A DNA stretch of 64,000 nucleotides. It comes from Vibrio sp. S17_S38 (lineage in GTDB: Bacteria > Pseudomonadota > Gammaproteobacteria > Enterobacterales > Vibrionaceae). The DNA lies in NCBI RefSeq assembly GCF_014694375.1, contig NZ_JAAUWW010000001.1:276623-340622 (forward strand), read 5' to 3'. Of this stretch, positions 8,789-19,003 are shown in pieces (position 1 is the stretch's first letter; each line of letters opens with the position of its first letter). The notes under the pieces were generated by a model. The model was given only the letters and a program-made list of their open reading frames with translations. It made no database searches and had not been told where the DNA came from. A program made the translations under genes and the position numbers.

Positions 8789-11278
8789 ATGTTTATCCTG
8801 CTCTCTCTTCTCTTAGCCTTTATTGCACTTGGCATCTGTCTTTATCATCGCACTTCACAACTTATTACCTTAGCGATTGTTGGCGCTATTTTTGCGATAG
8901 CAACCCTGGTAACACAAACAACACCTATTTTATTTGGCTTATATATTATTGCTTGTGGGTTCATTGCGATTCCAAGCGTCCGTCGTCGTTTATTCAGTAA
9001 ACCAACATTAACGGTATTTCGTAAGATATTACCCGCTATGTCACAAACTGAAAAAGAAGCCATTGATGCTGGCACCGTATGGTGGGAAGCCGAATTATTT
9101 AAAGGTAAACCAGATTGGAAAAAACTTAACGATATCAAAGCGCCGCAACTCAGTGTTGAAGAGCAAGCCTTCATTGATGGCCCAGTGAATGAAGTGTGTA
9201 AAATGGCCAATGACTTTGAGATCACACATGAATTAGCAGACTTACCACCAGAGATTTGGCAATACCTTAAAGATCATAAATTCTTCGCGATGATCATCAA
9301 GAAAAAATACGGCGGTTTAGAATTTTCAGCTTATGCACAATCGATCGTTTTGCAAAAACTGACTGGTGTCTCTGGCGTGTTGTCCTCAACTGTCGGCGTA
9401 CCGAATTCTTTAGGCCCGGGTGAGTTATTGCAACATTACGGTACAAAGGAGCAACAAGATCACTACTTACCTCGCCTTGCTGAAGGCAAAGAAATTCCAT
9501 GTTTTGCCTTAACTAGCCCAGAAGCAGGTTCTGATGCGGGCGCGATCCCAGATTACGGCATTGTGTGTAAAGGCCAATGGGAAGGCAAAGAAGTGTTGGG
9601 TATGAATCTAACATGGAATAAGCGTTACATTACTCTTGCCCCCGTGGCAACCGTATTAGGGCTAGCGTTTAAATTACAAGATCCTGATGGGTTACTCGGC
9701 ATTAAAGACGATTCTGGTAATGATAAGAAAGATATAGGCATCACTTGCGCCTTAATCCCAACTAATATGGAAGGCGTTAAAATTGGTCGACGTCACTTCC
9801 CGCTGAACGTTCCTTTTCAAAATGGCCCTACTCAAGGAGACAATATTTTTGTGCCTCTAGATTTTATCATCGGTGGCCCAGCGATGGCAGGTCAAGGATG
9901 GCGCATGTTAGTGGAATGTTTATCTGTGGGTCGTGGCATCACTTTGCCTTCAAACTCGACAGGAGGAACCAAAACTGCAGCACTGGCAACGGGAGCTTAC
10001 GCTCGAATTCGTCGCCAATTTAAACAACCGATTGGACATATGGAAGGCATTGAAGAACCATTAGCACGCCTAGCAGGTAACGCTTATATGATGGATGCGG
10101 CCAGCCAATTAACCGTTGCAGGTATTGATTTAGGCGAGAAGCCATCGGTTATTTCTGCCATTGTTAAATACCATTGTACTCATCGCGGTCAACGATGCTT
10201 AATTGATGCGATGGATATTGCGGGAGGTAAAGGCGTTTGCCTCGGCCCAGCTAACTTCTTAGCGCGTGGTTATCAAGGCTCACCCATTGCTGTGACGGTA
10301 GAAGGCGCGAATATTTTAACTCGATCAATGATCATTTATGGTCAAGGCGCGATCCGTTGTCATCCTTATGTGCTTGAAGAGATGGAAGCCGCTCATTCCA
10401 CTGAACACAATGCATTAGCTCGTTTTGACAAAGCTTTATTTGGTCATGTTGGATTTAGCATGAGCAACGCAGTCCGCAGTTTGTGGCTTGGGATCACTGA
10501 TGGTCGTGGTTCAAATGCACCGACCGATTCAAATATGACCGCACAGACGCGCGCTCAAATAAAACCGTATTACCAAAAACTGAACCGCTACAGTGCCAAC
10601 ATGGCGTTATTATCAGATGTTTCTATGGCGGTTCTAGGCGGTTCACTAAAACGTAAAGAGCGTCTATCAGCGCGTCTAGGTGACATACTCAGCCAGTTAT
10701 ATCTAAGCTCAGCGACATTAAAACGTTTCGAGATGGAAGGCTACCAAGAAGCTGATTTGCCTTTGGTACATTGGAGTGTGCAAGATAGCTTACGCCAAGC
10801 TGAAGAAGCGATTGCAGAACTACTGCGTAACTTCCCATCACGTAGCGCGGCAATGATGCTACGTATACTGATATTACCATTGGGAACAGTTCGCACCGCA
10901 CCAAGCGACAAACTGGATAACCAAGTGGCACAGATATTACAAACGCCATCGGCTACTCGCTCTCGTATTGGGCGAAATCAATACCTTGCCCCAACTGAGC
11001 ACAACCCTGCGGGTAAAATTGAACTCGCTTTAGAAACGATTCTGAGAGCTGAGCCAATTTTCGATGCTATTTGTAAAAAAGCAGAGAAACGCCGACCATT
11101 CACGCAGCTTGATAAAATCGCCGAACTTGGTTTAGGAAATAGCTGGATAACGGCAGAGGAAGCACAAATACTGCGCGATGCTGAAATCGTCCGTCTAGAA
11201 ACCATCAATGTGGATGACTTTGACCCAAGCGAATTAATCGTAAAAAAGCAAAGTAAAGAAATGAGTCAAGTGGCGTAA
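8789..11278 (+). CDS. fadE: Acyl-CoA dehydrogenase FadE (829 aa)
   Basis: First oxidation step of fatty-acid beta-oxidation; FAD-linked, large form (E. coli FadE 814 aa). The N-terminus has two hydrophobic stretches (about 1-17 and 25-50) that likely anchor it to the inner membrane. The dehydrogenase core includes [34 protein letters not shown] (FAD/substrate motif), [21 protein letters not shown] and [18 protein letters not shown] with the catalytic region. The C-terminal ~280 residues form the DUF1974 helical domain found in FadE. ATG 8789 has AAGGA 8 nt upstream. A terminator follows. Confidence 0.97.
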   Translation: MFILLSLLLAFIALGICLYHRTSQLITLAIVGAIFAIATLVTQTTPILFGLYIIACGFIAIPSVRRRLFSKPTLTVFRKILPAMSQTEKEAIDAGTVWWEAELFKGKPDWKKLNDIKAPQLSVEEQAFIDGPVNEVCKMANDFEITHELADLPPEIWQYLKDHKFFAMIIKKKYGGLEFSAYAQSIVLQKLTGVSGVLSSTVGVPNSLGPGELLQHYGTKEQQDHYLPRLAEGKEIPCFALTSPEAGSDAGAIPDYGIVCKGQWEGKEVLGMNLTWNKRYITLAPVATVLGLAFKLQDPDGLLGIKDDSGNDKKDIGITCALIPTNMEGVKIGRRHFPLNVPFQNGPTQGDNIFVPLDFIIGGPAMAGQGWRMLVECLSVGRGITLPSNSTGGTKTAALATGAYARIRRQFKQPIGHMEGIEEPLARLAGNAYMMDAASQLTVAGIDLGEKPSVISAIVKYHCTHRGQRCLIDAMDIAGGKGVCLGPANFLARGYQGSPIAVTVEGANILTRSMIIYGQGAIRCHPYVLEEMEAAHSTEHNALARFDKALFGHVGFSMSNAVRSLWLGITDGRGSNAPTDSNMTAQTRAQIKPYYQKLNRYSANMALLSDVSMAVLGGSLKRKERLSARLGDILSQLYLSSATLKRFEMEGYQEADLPLVHWSVQDSLRQAEEAIAELLRNFPSRSAAMMLRILILPLGTVRTAPSDKLDNQVAQILQTPSATRSRIGRNQYLAPTEHNPAGKIELALETILRAEPIFDAICKKAEKRRPFTQLDKIAELGLGNSWITAEEAQILRDAEIVRLETINVDDFDPSELIVKKQSKEMSQVA

Positions 11279-11304
11279 AAGTTAAGCACCGTAAGGATCA
11301 GAAA

Positions 11305-11339
11305 CATAAAGCACAGCGAATTGCCGCTGTGCTTTTCTA
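11305..11339 (+). terminator. Rho-independent terminator of fadE
   Basis: AAAGCACAGCG (11308-11318) pairs with CGCTGTGCTTT (11325-11335), 6-nt loop, followed by TCTAT. It lies 30 nt past the fadE stop. Confidence 0.87.
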
Positions 11340-11437
11340 TGAGGTGAACCGATTTATAAATTTAATTTTTAGAGTATGGTACCGACTAGTCACGCTTCCC
11401 ATCAAACCAAGCCTTACCATTACCGACATTTGTTAGT

Positions 11438-12055
11438 TTATTGTTGGTCGCTAAATAGCAGATTAGCTCCAGATACAGCCAAAAAGATCGCACAAGTTCG
11501 ATTAAAGCGCTTTGCCATTTTAGGCTTAGCAAACCACTGCCTTAGATATAAACCAAATGCAGCATAAATAGAAATCGCTACCATTTCCAATACTAGAAAT
11601 GTACTACCCAATATGAAAAATTGTTCGCTGGCATTGGCAGAAGCATCGACAAACTGAGGGAGAAAAGCGGTAAATATTAAAATTGCTTTAGGATTACCAG
11701 CCGCTAGAACGAACTCTTGCTTTGCCAAACCAAAATGATTTCGGGTTCTGTCAATTTCGAATATTGGACTAGCTTCTGAACGCCAAAGATTAAACGCGAT
11801 CCAAAGCAAATATGCGGCACCCAGTAGTTTTATCGTAAAAAATAGAGTCTCAGATGCATAAAGAACAACGGCCAAGCCTGAAGCAGTTAGAGTAATCATT
11901 GCTGAAAATGCGGTGACTCGGCCCAAACCAGCAATCAATGCAGACTGAAAGCCGTAACAACGTGCATTATTCATAGCAAGAAGATTATTGGGACCCGGTG
12001 TCATATTTAATGCGAAGCAAACCGGTATAAAAAAAATCAATTTCCAGATTTCCAC
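11438..12055 (-). CDS. LysE/RhtB family amino-acid exporter (205 aa)
   Basis: An inner-membrane exporter of the LysE superfamily (about six helices). The signature FALNMTPGPNNLLAMNNARCYG near residues 14-35 is the RhtB-type N-terminal motif, followed by GRVTAFSAMITLTASGL and the KLLGAAYLLWIAFNLWR helix; FVLAAGNPKAILIFTAFLPQF is the second conserved block. The start is GTG 12055 with GGAG 5 nt upstream. It lies 178 nt downstream of the AraC gene on the same strand and near a leucine-pathway synthase gene, so export of a branched-chain or related amino acid is a guess. The substrate cannot be read from sequence. Confidence 0.9.
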   Translation of the reverse strand: MEIWKLIFFIPVCFALNMTPGPNNLLAMNNARCYGFQSALIAGLGRVTAFSAMITLTASGLAVVLYASETLFFTIKLLGAAYLLWIAFNLWRSEASPIFEIDRTRNHFGLAKQEFVLAAGNPKAILIFTAFLPQFVDASANASEQFFILGSTFLVLEMVAISIYAAFGLYLRQWFAKPKMAKRFNRTCAIFLAVSGANLLFSDQQ

Positions 12056-12233
12056 TAAATCTCCTTAATAAACATTGTAAACACAACGGACAAATATAAA
12101 CCTAACGCATCATTAGGGGGTGGCTGAATTCGTTACGATCTGTAAATCCTACATTGGATGCAACGAGCAAAACACTTTATTAATTTTTCACCACATGATG
12201 ACATGAACGAAAGAAACTTACTTCGTCGTATAT

Positions 12234-13013
12234 TTATGAACATCCAATATTTGAAGCATATTCTACAGGTGAAATGCCTACTCTACTTTTAAACATAGAA
12301 CTAAATGAACTAGGACTTTCATATCCAACAGAAAGTGCAGCGTCTATCACATTGACACCTTGAGCCAATAATTCCATGCTTTCCAATAATCGCTTTCTTC
12401 GCAACCATTCCCCAAAACTTAGCCCAAGTTGTTGATGAAATTGACGAGATACTGTCTTGTCTGATATTTGTAATAATTTTGATGCATCCGAAGTTGACCA
12501 AGGATGGTCTAATCGTTTTGATATCTTGGTACATAGATCATAAAGGTGAGAGCTTTCTTTCGGCATAGGAACGTGAAAATCCAAAATATTAAGTATCCTT
12601 AACTCATCCAATATCAATTCAATAATTCGGCTTTCTCGACTTCCTTTAAGGAAAGGGTTTTTAATATTTACGGCTTGAATAATCAACGCTCTTAAAAGAG
12701 GAGTAACTTCGTATACTTGACATTGATTTGGTAAATCGGCTCTAGCAAGCGGATCAATAAATAATGTTTTTACGTCCACGGTACCAACAGTACGTAAACT
12801 ATGGATCATCCCCTCTGGGATCCATAAACCTCTTCCGGGAGGAACAATCCAATCTCCTATTTCAGTCTCCACTTTAATCACACCACTCACAGTGTGAAGT
12901 AATTGAGTATTAGTATGAGAATGCGGAGGTTCGCAAGCATTATGAGAGTAATGATGAGCTATTGCCGTTACTGCTTGTTCCATCTGATCATTAACAAAAT
13001 GCATATAACTCAT
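12234..13013 (-). CDS. AraC family transcriptional regulator with N-terminal cupin (259 aa)
   Basis: The N-terminal ~100 residues form a cupin-like sensor (YSHNACEPPHSHTNTQLLH, VPPGRGLWIPEGMIHSLRT). The C-terminal ~100 residues hold two helix-turn-helix motifs (STSDASKLLQISDKTVSRQF and NVIDAALSVGYESPSSFSSM, ending FKSRVGISPVEY). This layout resembles the AraC subgroup with the W(I/P)PPG...H cupin. ATG 13013 is only 19 nt after the leuA stop; Met4 is a possible alternative start. It probably regulates the adjacent leuA and exporter genes, since all three are on one strand, but the effector is unknown. Confidence 0.9.
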   Translation of the reverse strand: MSYMHFVNDQMEQAVTAIAHHYSHNACEPPHSHTNTQLLHTVSGVIKVETEIGDWIVPPGRGLWIPEGMIHSLRTVGTVDVKTLFIDPLARADLPNQCQVYEVTPLLRALIIQAVNIKNPFLKGSRESRIIELILDELRILNILDFHVPMPKESSHLYDLCTKISKRLDHPWSTSDASKLLQISDKTVSRQFHQQLGLSFGEWLRRKRLLESMELLAQGVNVIDAALSVGYESPSSFSSMFKSRVGISPVEYASNIGCS

Positions 13014-13032
13014 CCCTTATCTATTTTTATAC

Positions 13033-14745
13033 TTAACTCAAGGTGCTTTCTGGCATATCAGTTAATATGTGGGTTTTCTGCGTTGCTATTAGTAAATTAC
13101 TAATAGCATTAAGTGTTGCCTGAAGAGAAGATCGAGTCGTATCGTTTTCTATAGAAACACCAAAAAAATGGTGATTGCCATCAGATTCACATTCAATATA
13201 AGAAATTGCTTTGCTGTGTGTCGAATCTCCTAATGTATGCTCAGAATAATTAACAATATTAATATCTATATCCAAGTATTCATTTAGCCCATTCAGTAAA
13301 GCACTCAATAAACCGTTACTTTTTCCTGATATTTTAAATATTTTATTCTTATATCCCACTTTAACAACAATACCTTGATCACTATTAGATGAGTCACTTT
13401 GGTAGTCAATCAACTTCAAGCTAACATAAGGATTAACGCCATAACTACGTCTGAATATATCCCACATTTCAGATAAACTGAGCTCTACCTCTGTTTTATC
13501 TAAAATATTCTGTACCTTTTTACTAAAATCTAATTGCAGCTTAGTTGGTAGTTTTAATCCATGATTTTGCTCTAACATCCAAGATGGACCACTTTTACCA
13601 GATTGGCTATTAACTTTGATAACTTCTTCATATGAGCAACCAACATCTTTAGGGTCTAAAGGTAAATATGGAATGTTCCATTTCTCTGATTGCCCAGAAG
13701 CATGCGCTTCAAATCCCTTCTTAATAGCATCTTGATGAGAACCAGAAAAAGCTGTGAATACAAGTTCACCGGAATAAGGATGCCGAGGGTGGATCGGAAT
13801 ATTAGTGCAAGACTCTATTATTTTGGCTGTTTTTCTAATATCAGAAAAATCTAATTTTGGATCGATACCTTGGGTATATAAGTTTAAAGCTAATATCGCA
13901 AGGTCTACATTTCCCGTTCTTTCCCCATTACCGAAAACACATCCTTCCACTCGTGTGGCCCCTGCAAGCTGAGCGAGTTCAGCGGCGGCAACACCAGTAC
14001 CACGGTCGTTATGTGGATGGATGCTAATCGTGACACTTTCCATATCACTGAATGAGGTGCGAAATTTTTCAATTTGATCTGCATAAACGTTAGGAGTATT
14101 TACCTCCACAGTTGCAGGTAAATTTAATATTAAAGGACGGTCATTACTTGGCTGCCAAGCTTTTTTAACCGCTTCACAGATCTCCAATGAAAACTCAAGT
14201 TCTGTAAAACAAAAGGTTTCAGGAGAGTACTCCAAAGTCCATTGTGTCTGACATTGTTCATCACATAATCGTTTAATATGCAGTGTGCTTAACACCGCCA
14301 TTTCAATAATTTCAGACTTACTTTTTTTAAACACCAACTCTCTAAATAATGGAGCGGTTGCATTATATAAATGAACAATCGCACGTGAAGCCCCTTGTAG
14401 AGATAGCAATGTTCTTTCGATTAGATCTGGTCTAGCTTGAGTAATAACTTGAATCCAAACATTATCGGGAATTTTATTCTGTTCAATTAAATATCGAACA
14501 AATTTGAAATCTGTTTGTGAAGCGGATGGAAAAGCGACTTCTATCTCTTTGAAACCACAGGTAATCAGATGGTCGAAAAGTAATGCCTTTTTTTCATGAT
14601 TCATTGGTGTACTTAAAGCTTGATTTCCGTCTCGTAAATCAGTTGAGCACCAACGCGGCGCTTCCAATAATTGCTTTGATGGCCAAGTACGCTGTGGGTT
14701 GCTTACAACCGTAGCAGGATTATATTTTTTGGTTGGATTATTCAT
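13033..14745 (-). CDS. leuA: 2-isopropylmalate synthase, long (type 2) LeuA (570 aa)
   Basis: Condenses acetyl-CoA with 2-oxoisovalerate in leucine synthesis. The catalytic TIM barrel (about 30-300) begins APRWCSTDLRDGNQAL with the Arg-Asp pair, and the metal-binding HPHNDRGTGVAAAELA and GNGERTGNVDL are clear. A linker and a C-terminal regulatory LeuA domain follow (about 430-555). The length and the STDLRDGNQAL motif are those of the long actinobacterial/pseudomonad type, not the ~515-aa LeuA of a leuABCD operon. No leuBCD lies nearby. Its partners are AraC and LysE genes, and base composition looks AT-richer than the flanks. It could be an acquired second copy; an exact paralogous substrate remains possible. 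Confidence 0.9.
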   Translation of the reverse strand: MNNPTKKYNPATVVSNPQRTWPSKQLLEAPRWCSTDLRDGNQALSTPMNHEKKALLFDHLITCGFKEIEVAFPSASQTDFKFVRYLIEQNKIPDNVWIQVITQARPDLIERTLLSLQGASRAIVHLYNATAPLFRELVFKKSKSEIIEMAVLSTLHIKRLCDEQCQTQWTLEYSPETFCFTELEFSLEICEAVKKAWQPSNDRPLILNLPATVEVNTPNVYADQIEKFRTSFSDMESVTISIHPHNDRGTGVAAAELAQLAGATRVEGCVFGNGERTGNVDLAILALNLYTQGIDPKLDFSDIRKTAKIIESCTNIPIHPRHPYSGELVFTAFSGSHQDAIKKGFEAHASGQSEKWNIPYLPLDPKDVGCSYEEVIKVNSQSGKSGPSWMLEQNHGLKLPTKLQLDFSKKVQNILDKTEVELSLSEMWDIFRRSYGVNPYVSLKLIDYQSDSSNSDQGIVVKVGYKNKIFKISGKSNGLLSALLNGLNEYLDIDINIVNYSEHTLGDSTHSKAISYIECESDGNHHFFGVSIENDTTRSSLQATLNAISNLLIATQKTHILTDMPESTLS

Positions 14746-15013
14746 ACTTTACTCCTATTAATTCTTATAGAGTAAAGACATGCGGAATAGAGTTCATATC
14801 GATTAAAGACACATAGCTGTCCAATTTAGACAAAAGGGAGTTAAAAACTCTGATGCTAAAATCCTTTTCCAGTATAAAAATAGTTTTAAGCCCTTCATAT
14901 TGATTAGTTACACAAAGCATCTTTAATTTTCTGCTTATTTGTCCTGATATACGCTATGCCATTGCGATAAGCTTGAAAGATTACACCACTCTGAAATACT
15001 ATAAACCAAGATC
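14746..15013 (-). other. Noncoding leader/promoter region of the long-type leuA
   Basis: No gene is visible. The minus strand contains AGGAG before the leuA start and small palindromes such as GAGTTTTTAACTC. A 10-codon frame here has no ribosome-binding site and only one Leu, so no leader-peptide attenuator is claimed. Confidence 0.5.
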
Positions 15014-15057
15014 AAAAAAGGTCGTGAAAGGTGTTTTATTCAAACCCTGTCGCGACC
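15014..15057 (-). terminator. Terminator downstream of the DUF2999 gene
   Basis: On the minus strand GGTCGCGA pairs, with one wobble, with the complement of 15020-15027. The complement of the A-run at 15014-15019 then gives TTTTTT. It lies 27 nt past the DUF2999 stop. Confidence 0.7.
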
Positions 15058-15083
15058 ATTAACTTAATTTTATGTAGATAGAT

Positions 15084-15338
15084 TTACTTTTGTAGTTGTG
15101 CTTTCGCCGCTTCAACTTTTGAAAAATCTAACCCTAGCTCATCAACAGCTTCTTTAATCAAAGCAGGATTTTGCATCACCTGTCCCATCAATAATTGCAG
15201 TTGCTCTTGCGGTAGGCCTAACTGACTAATGGTTGCCATTGCAGCCAATGGATTTTGAGTCATAGTTTCAAATAACTCGCGGATCTGTGCATCACTAATA
15301 TTGTTTTGTTTTAACAGGGCAATAATTGGGTTCATCAT
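15084..15338 (-). CDS. DUF2999 family protein (84 aa)
   Basis: A small helical protein of the DUF2999 family, which in Vibrio sits beside dnaQ as here. It is Gln/Leu/Ala rich with a repeated MxQNPLAAM / MGQVMQNPALIKEA pattern and ends in a charged coil. Function unknown. Two adjacent ATG codons (15338 and 15335) follow AAGG; either could be used. It lies 30 nt downstream of dnaQ and is probably co-transcribed. Confidence 0.85.
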   Translation of the reverse strand: MMNPIIALLKQNNISDAQIRELFETMTQNPLAAMATISQLGLPQEQLQLLMGQVMQNPALIKEAVDELGLDFSKVEAAKAQLQK

Positions 15339-15368
15339 ACTTACCTTATTTATTTTATTATTCAGTTA

Positions 15369-16118
15369 CTAATTTTTAACGACTGTTTCGCGCCACAAAC
15401 AAGCGCCTTTTTTAGCCACTAAATCTAAACGTTCTTCATGTTGTTTCTGTTCTTCATCACTCGCTTTTAATACTTTCAATACTCGCTCTGCAGAAACGCG
15501 ACGAATGGTTTCACCCACGCCACCATCTTTAGACTGACCAGCATTAAATTGCATGCTAGTTTGTCCACCAGTCATCAGCAGATAAACATCGGCTAGAATC
15601 TCAGCATCGAGCAAAGCGCCGTGCAAGGTACGATGAGAATTATCAATACCGTAACGATCACATAAAATATCTAGATTATTTCGTTTGCCGGGGAAGATTT
15701 TTTTCGCCATTGCCAAGGTATCGGTAACCTTGCACAAGTCAGCAGTTTTTTCATTGCTACCATTGAGTTTGAATTCATAATCCATGAATCCCGTATCAAA
15801 GGGAGCGTTATGCGCGACCAGTTCAGCGCCACGAATAAAATCAATAAACTCTTGGTGAATCGCTTTATATTCTGGTTTCCCGACCAAGAATTCATCGGTA
15901 ATACCGTGCACTCCAATCGCTTCAGGATCACTTAAGCGATCAGGCTTAATGTAGCAATGGAAATGCCTACCGGTCAGCTTACGATCAATAATTTCGACCG
16001 CACCAATCTCAATGATCCGGTGCCCCATATAAACTGGCCCACCTTCACGGTTCATACCTGTGGTTTCGGTATCCAGAACAATGATGCGGTCATGTGATGA
16101 ATTGGTACTGGTATTCAT
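15369..16118 (-). CDS. dnaQ: DNA polymerase III epsilon subunit, 3'-5' proofreading exonuclease (249 aa)
   Basis: The proofreading subunit of the replicative polymerase. It has the DEDDh exonuclease motifs: IVLDTETTGMN (ExoI, near 14-24), HNAPFDTGFMD (ExoII) and HGALLDAEILADVYL (ExoIII). After the exonuclease domain comes GGQTSMQFN, matching the beta-clamp-binding motif of E. coli epsilon. The C-terminal tail (about 200-249) would bind the alpha subunit. Divergent from rnhA with a 65-nt spacer, the same arrangement as in E. coli. Confidence 0.97.
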   Translation of the reverse strand: MNTSTNSSHDRIIVLDTETTGMNREGGPVYMGHRIIEIGAVEIIDRKLTGRHFHCYIKPDRLSDPEAIGVHGITDEFLVGKPEYKAIHQEFIDFIRGAELVAHNAPFDTGFMDYEFKLNGSNEKTADLCKVTDTLAMAKKIFPGKRNNLDILCDRYGIDNSHRTLHGALLDAEILADVYLLMTGGQTSMQFNAGQSKDGGVGETIRRVSAERVLKVLKASDEEQKQHEERLDLVAKKGACLWRETVVKN

Positions 16119-16183
16119 AATAAACTCTATGTAAAACTATGAGGGTTTTAAGCCCCAGTAAAAAATTAAGGTAATCATACCAA

Positions 16184-16657
16184 ATGATAACGAAACACGT
16201 TGAGATTTTCACAGATGGTTCTTGTTTAGGCAATCCTGGCCCAGGTGGTTACGGCATCGTTCTACGCTATAAAGAACAAGAAAAGTATTTATCGGAAGGA
16301 TTTCAACAAACGACCAATAACCGCATGGAAATGATGGCAGCAGTGGTGGCATTAAAATCATTAAAAGAACCATGCAAGGTTACTTTAACCACTGATAGCC
16401 AATATGTTCGTCAAGGGATCACTCAATGGATCCATGGTTGGAAGAAAAAAAATTGGCAAACTTCAGCTAAGAAACCAGTAAAAAATGTCGATTTATGGAA
16501 AGCACTAGACACCGAAACCGCTCGCCATGAAGTTGAATGGAAATGGGTTAAAGGTCATGCGGGACATCGTGAAAATGAAATATGTGATGATTTAGCACGC
16601 ACTGCAGCAGAGTCACCAACCCGCGCAGACGAAGGATTTCAGCCGAGTGAAAAATAA
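16184..16657 (+). CDS. rnhA: Ribonuclease HI (157 aa)
   Basis: Cleaves the RNA strand of RNA-DNA hybrids. The active-site carboxylates are visible: Asp in [16 protein letters not shown] (near residue 10), Glu in [13 protein letters not shown] (near 48), Asp in [12 protein letters not shown] (near 70), and the C-terminal Asp/His in [16 protein letters not shown]. The basic handle [20 protein letters not shown] is present. Length matches E. coli RNase HI (155 aa). Divergent from dnaQ, convergent with tcdA. Confidence 0.97.
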   Translation: MITKHVEIFTDGSCLGNPGPGGYGIVLRYKEQEKYLSEGFQQTTNNRMEMMAAVVALKSLKEPCKVTLTTDSQYVRQGITQWIHGWKKKNWQTSAKKPVKNVDLWKALDTETARHEVEWKWVKGHAGHRENEICDDLARTAAESPTRADEGFQPSEK

Positions 16658-16703
16658 TAAGAATTGAATGGCGAGAACGCTTCGCTTTTAGTTCTTATTT
16701 TTC
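16656..16703. terminator. Hairpin between convergent rnhA and tcdA
   Basis: AATAAGAA (16656-16663) pairs with TTCTTATT (16692-16699); an inner GCGA/TCGC stem (16671-16674/16682-16685) forms the tip. TTTTTC on the right and AAAATAAT on the left give T-runs on either strand. The structure overlaps both gene ends, so it may terminate both. Confidence 0.55.
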
Positions 16704-17500
16704 GCTTTCAAAAGAATTTTTTCAACGATTTTCGCCACTGCCACAAATCCAAAGCTAGCGGTAACAACGGTTGCCGCGCCAAAGCCACTGGCACAATCCA
16801 TACGTTTTGGTCCTTCAGCCGTCGATTTAACGCCACATACGCTACCATCCGGTTGTGGATATTTCAGTTGCTCGGTTGAGAACACACAATCAATACCAAA
16901 CTTACGCTGTGGATTTTTACTAAAATTATGAAAACGACGTAAGGTATCTTTAAGCTTTTTAGCCAGTGGATCTTGCACGGTTTTCGATAAATCCGCGACT
17001 TTAATTTGGGTAGGATCCACTTGCCCACCCGCGCCGCCTATCGTGATCACTTTGATTTTATTACTGCGACAATAAGCTAATAATGCGGCTTTCGGCTTCA
17101 AACTATCAATCGCATCTAGCACGTAATCGAAGTCTTTTGAAATATAGTCAGCAATATTCTCTGGCGTAATAAAGTCATCAATTAATGCCACTTCACACTC
17201 TGGATTAATCAGCCTTACTCGTTCAGCCATCACTTCTATTTTGCTCTGCCCTACTGTGCCGGTCATCGCATGAATTTGGCGGTTAATATTGGTCACGCAC
17301 ACATCATCCATATCAACGAGGGTTAAATGCCCAACACCTGTACGCGCTAAGGCTTCCACCGCCCACGATCCCACACCACCAATCCCAATCACACACACAT
17401 GTGCAGCACGCAGAATATCGACTTCACTATTGCCATATAAACGGCGAGTGCCACCAAATCGTTGGTTATAGCTGTCAGATGCTGGTTGCAGTGTTTTCAT
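16688..17500 (-). CDS. tcdA: tRNA threonylcarbamoyladenosine dehydratase (270 aa)
   Basis: An E1-like/ThiF-family enzyme that uses ATP to cyclise t6A to ct6A at tRNA position 37. The Rossmann ATP loop is CVIGIGGVGSWAVEALARTG (near 31-50). DMDDVCVTNINRQIHA and VLDAIDSLKPKAAL are family hallmarks. The start at 17500 (MKTLQPASDSYNQRFGG) has AAAGG upstream and gives the usual ~270 aa (E. coli 268 aa); a 28-residue upstream extension is not supported. Followed upstream on the same strand by mltA, as in other Vibrio. Confidence 0.96.
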   Translation of the reverse strand: MKTLQPASDSYNQRFGGTRRLYGNSEVDILRAAHVCVIGIGGVGSWAVEALARTGVGHLTLVDMDDVCVTNINRQIHAMTGTVGQSKIEVMAERVRLINPECEVALIDDFITPENIADYISKDFDYVLDAIDSLKPKAALLAYCRSNKIKVITIGGAGGQVDPTQIKVADLSKTVQDPLAKKLKDTLRRFHNFSKNPQRKFGIDCVFSTEQLKYPQPDGSVCGVKSTAEGPKRMDCASGFGAATVVTASFGFVAVAKIVEKILLKAKNKN

Positions 17501-17643
17501 AATGGAGCCTTTATGTACTCGAACAAGAGGAAGCAGAGAATAAAAAAGAGCGCGCATTATACCTATCTTAAGGCTAATACACACTCTTTCATCGGTTCTG
17601 ATATTTGAAGACTAGAGTTAACTATAAAACCTAACGATTAATC

Positions 17644-18804
17644 TTAGTTCGATGGGATCTGTAATGGTGGCGCGGTTAAATCCAACTTCCACACTCGACC
17701 GAAATGACGATAATGACCAGCAGCAATGCCTGCTCGAGCGCCCATTCCATGATACAAATCTAAATGACCACCTTTCACTGCGCCGCCAGTATCAAGCACG
17801 ATCATCAGCTTCATAATATGCACACCTGTCCACTTCCCATTCGCATCCAATAATGGTATTTCGGCAAGGATAGGGGTTCCCATAGGAAAAATACTACGGT
17901 CACCAGCTACTGATGCCATTGGTAAGAGAGGAATACCTGCCGAACCCGCCACTTGCGCACCTGGTTGGCGATCAAAAAATACATACGATGGATTTTGTTC
18001 TAGCAATTCTTTCACTGTGGCAGGATCACTTTTCGCCACCCAGTCTTTTATCGCCTTCATCGACATTTTTTCTTTGGGAATAATGCCACGTTCAATCAAC
18101 ACTCGGCCAATGCTGACATAAGGATGGTTGTTTTTCCCACCATAGGCAAAATACTCAAGATCATCATTATCAGCATAATGAACAAAACCACTGCCCTGCA
18201 CTTCCATCAAAAATGGATCAATCATATTGGATGCATAACCAAGCACTAGCCCTTTACCGTCTAATGCACCATCATAAATCTGTGCACGAGTTGGGCACAC
18301 TGCGCCACATTCAGGCTTGCCATAAACGGGATATTTAAACAGATGATCGGGAGTATGACGCATCTCAATCACTGGTGAAAAATAACCAGTAAATAAAATA
18401 TTACCTTTTTTATCAGCCCCACCTAATTGATCAAAATTAACCCCGTATTTCGCTAACTCATTAGGATCGCCACTTTCTTGCGCCCACACATTTAATTGTG
18501 CATACAAATTATGATACTTAGCTTTTAAAGAGGGGGATTTTTTTTCTACCTCCTCTGCTTGAGCGGCAAAGGTGGTGTAATCACGTGAAGCATCAGAGTC
18601 GACATTATCTTCCGAGGTTAAGGTTGACGGTAAATCACCATCTAGATACTGCTGGCCTCGGTCGGTTGGATTAGCACAACCGAACATAACAAAGACGGCA
18701 CTACAAACTAAAGTCAATTTTGCATAACGCTTAGTTACAGACCAAGAAGACAATGAAAATGGGAAAACAGGAGAAAACGAAAAAAGTTTTAGCACAAAAA
18801 TCAC
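17644..18804 (-). CDS. mltA: Membrane-bound lytic murein transglycosylase A (386 aa)
   Basis: Cleaves peptidoglycan between MurNAc and GlcNAc with anhydro product formation, from the outer membrane. A lipobox is visible in AVFVMFGCANPTDRG, with Cys about 43 residues in. The long basic/hydrophobic leader depends on a GTG start at 18804; a GTG three codons later (18795) has GGTGA ahead and is equally plausible. MltA and 3D domains follow: FTGYFSPVIEMRHT, QGSGFVHYAD, YVSIGRVLIERGII, QNPSYVFFDRQ and LDTGGAVKGGHLDLYHGMG, which carries the catalytic Asp. Divergent from argA. Confidence 0.95.
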   Translation of the reverse strand: MIFVLKLFSFSPVFPFSLSSWSVTKRYAKLTLVCSAVFVMFGCANPTDRGQQYLDGDLPSTLTSEDNVDSDASRDYTTFAAQAEEVEKKSPSLKAKYHNLYAQLNVWAQESGDPNELAKYGVNFDQLGGADKKGNILFTGYFSPVIEMRHTPDHLFKYPVYGKPECGAVCPTRAQIYDGALDGKGLVLGYASNMIDPFLMEVQGSGFVHYADNDDLEYFAYGGKNNHPYVSIGRVLIERGIIPKEKMSMKAIKDWVAKSDPATVKELLEQNPSYVFFDRQPGAQVAGSAGIPLLPMASVAGDRSIFPMGTPILAEIPLLDANGKWTGVHIMKLMIVLDTGGAVKGGHLDLYHGMGARAGIAAGHYRHFGRVWKLDLTAPPLQIPSN

Positions 18805-19003
18805 CGTAAATGAGTTAACTCAAGAGTTGGCACGCAGCATGACAAAATTACACTAGTGACACAATACTCTGAAATATTTATCAACATTTTATTTACTTTG
18901 TTAACTCATCTGTCATCACAATGTCATTGCCACAAAGTATTCATAAGTAATCAAAATCGACTCACTAACACCTCACATTAGTTAAAAATAATGATTGCAG
19001 AAA

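Noticed and set aside
14765..14797. Possible leuA leader peptide (10 codons, minus strand)
   Set aside because: Only one Leu codon, no ribosome-binding site, no clear terminator/antiterminator pair.
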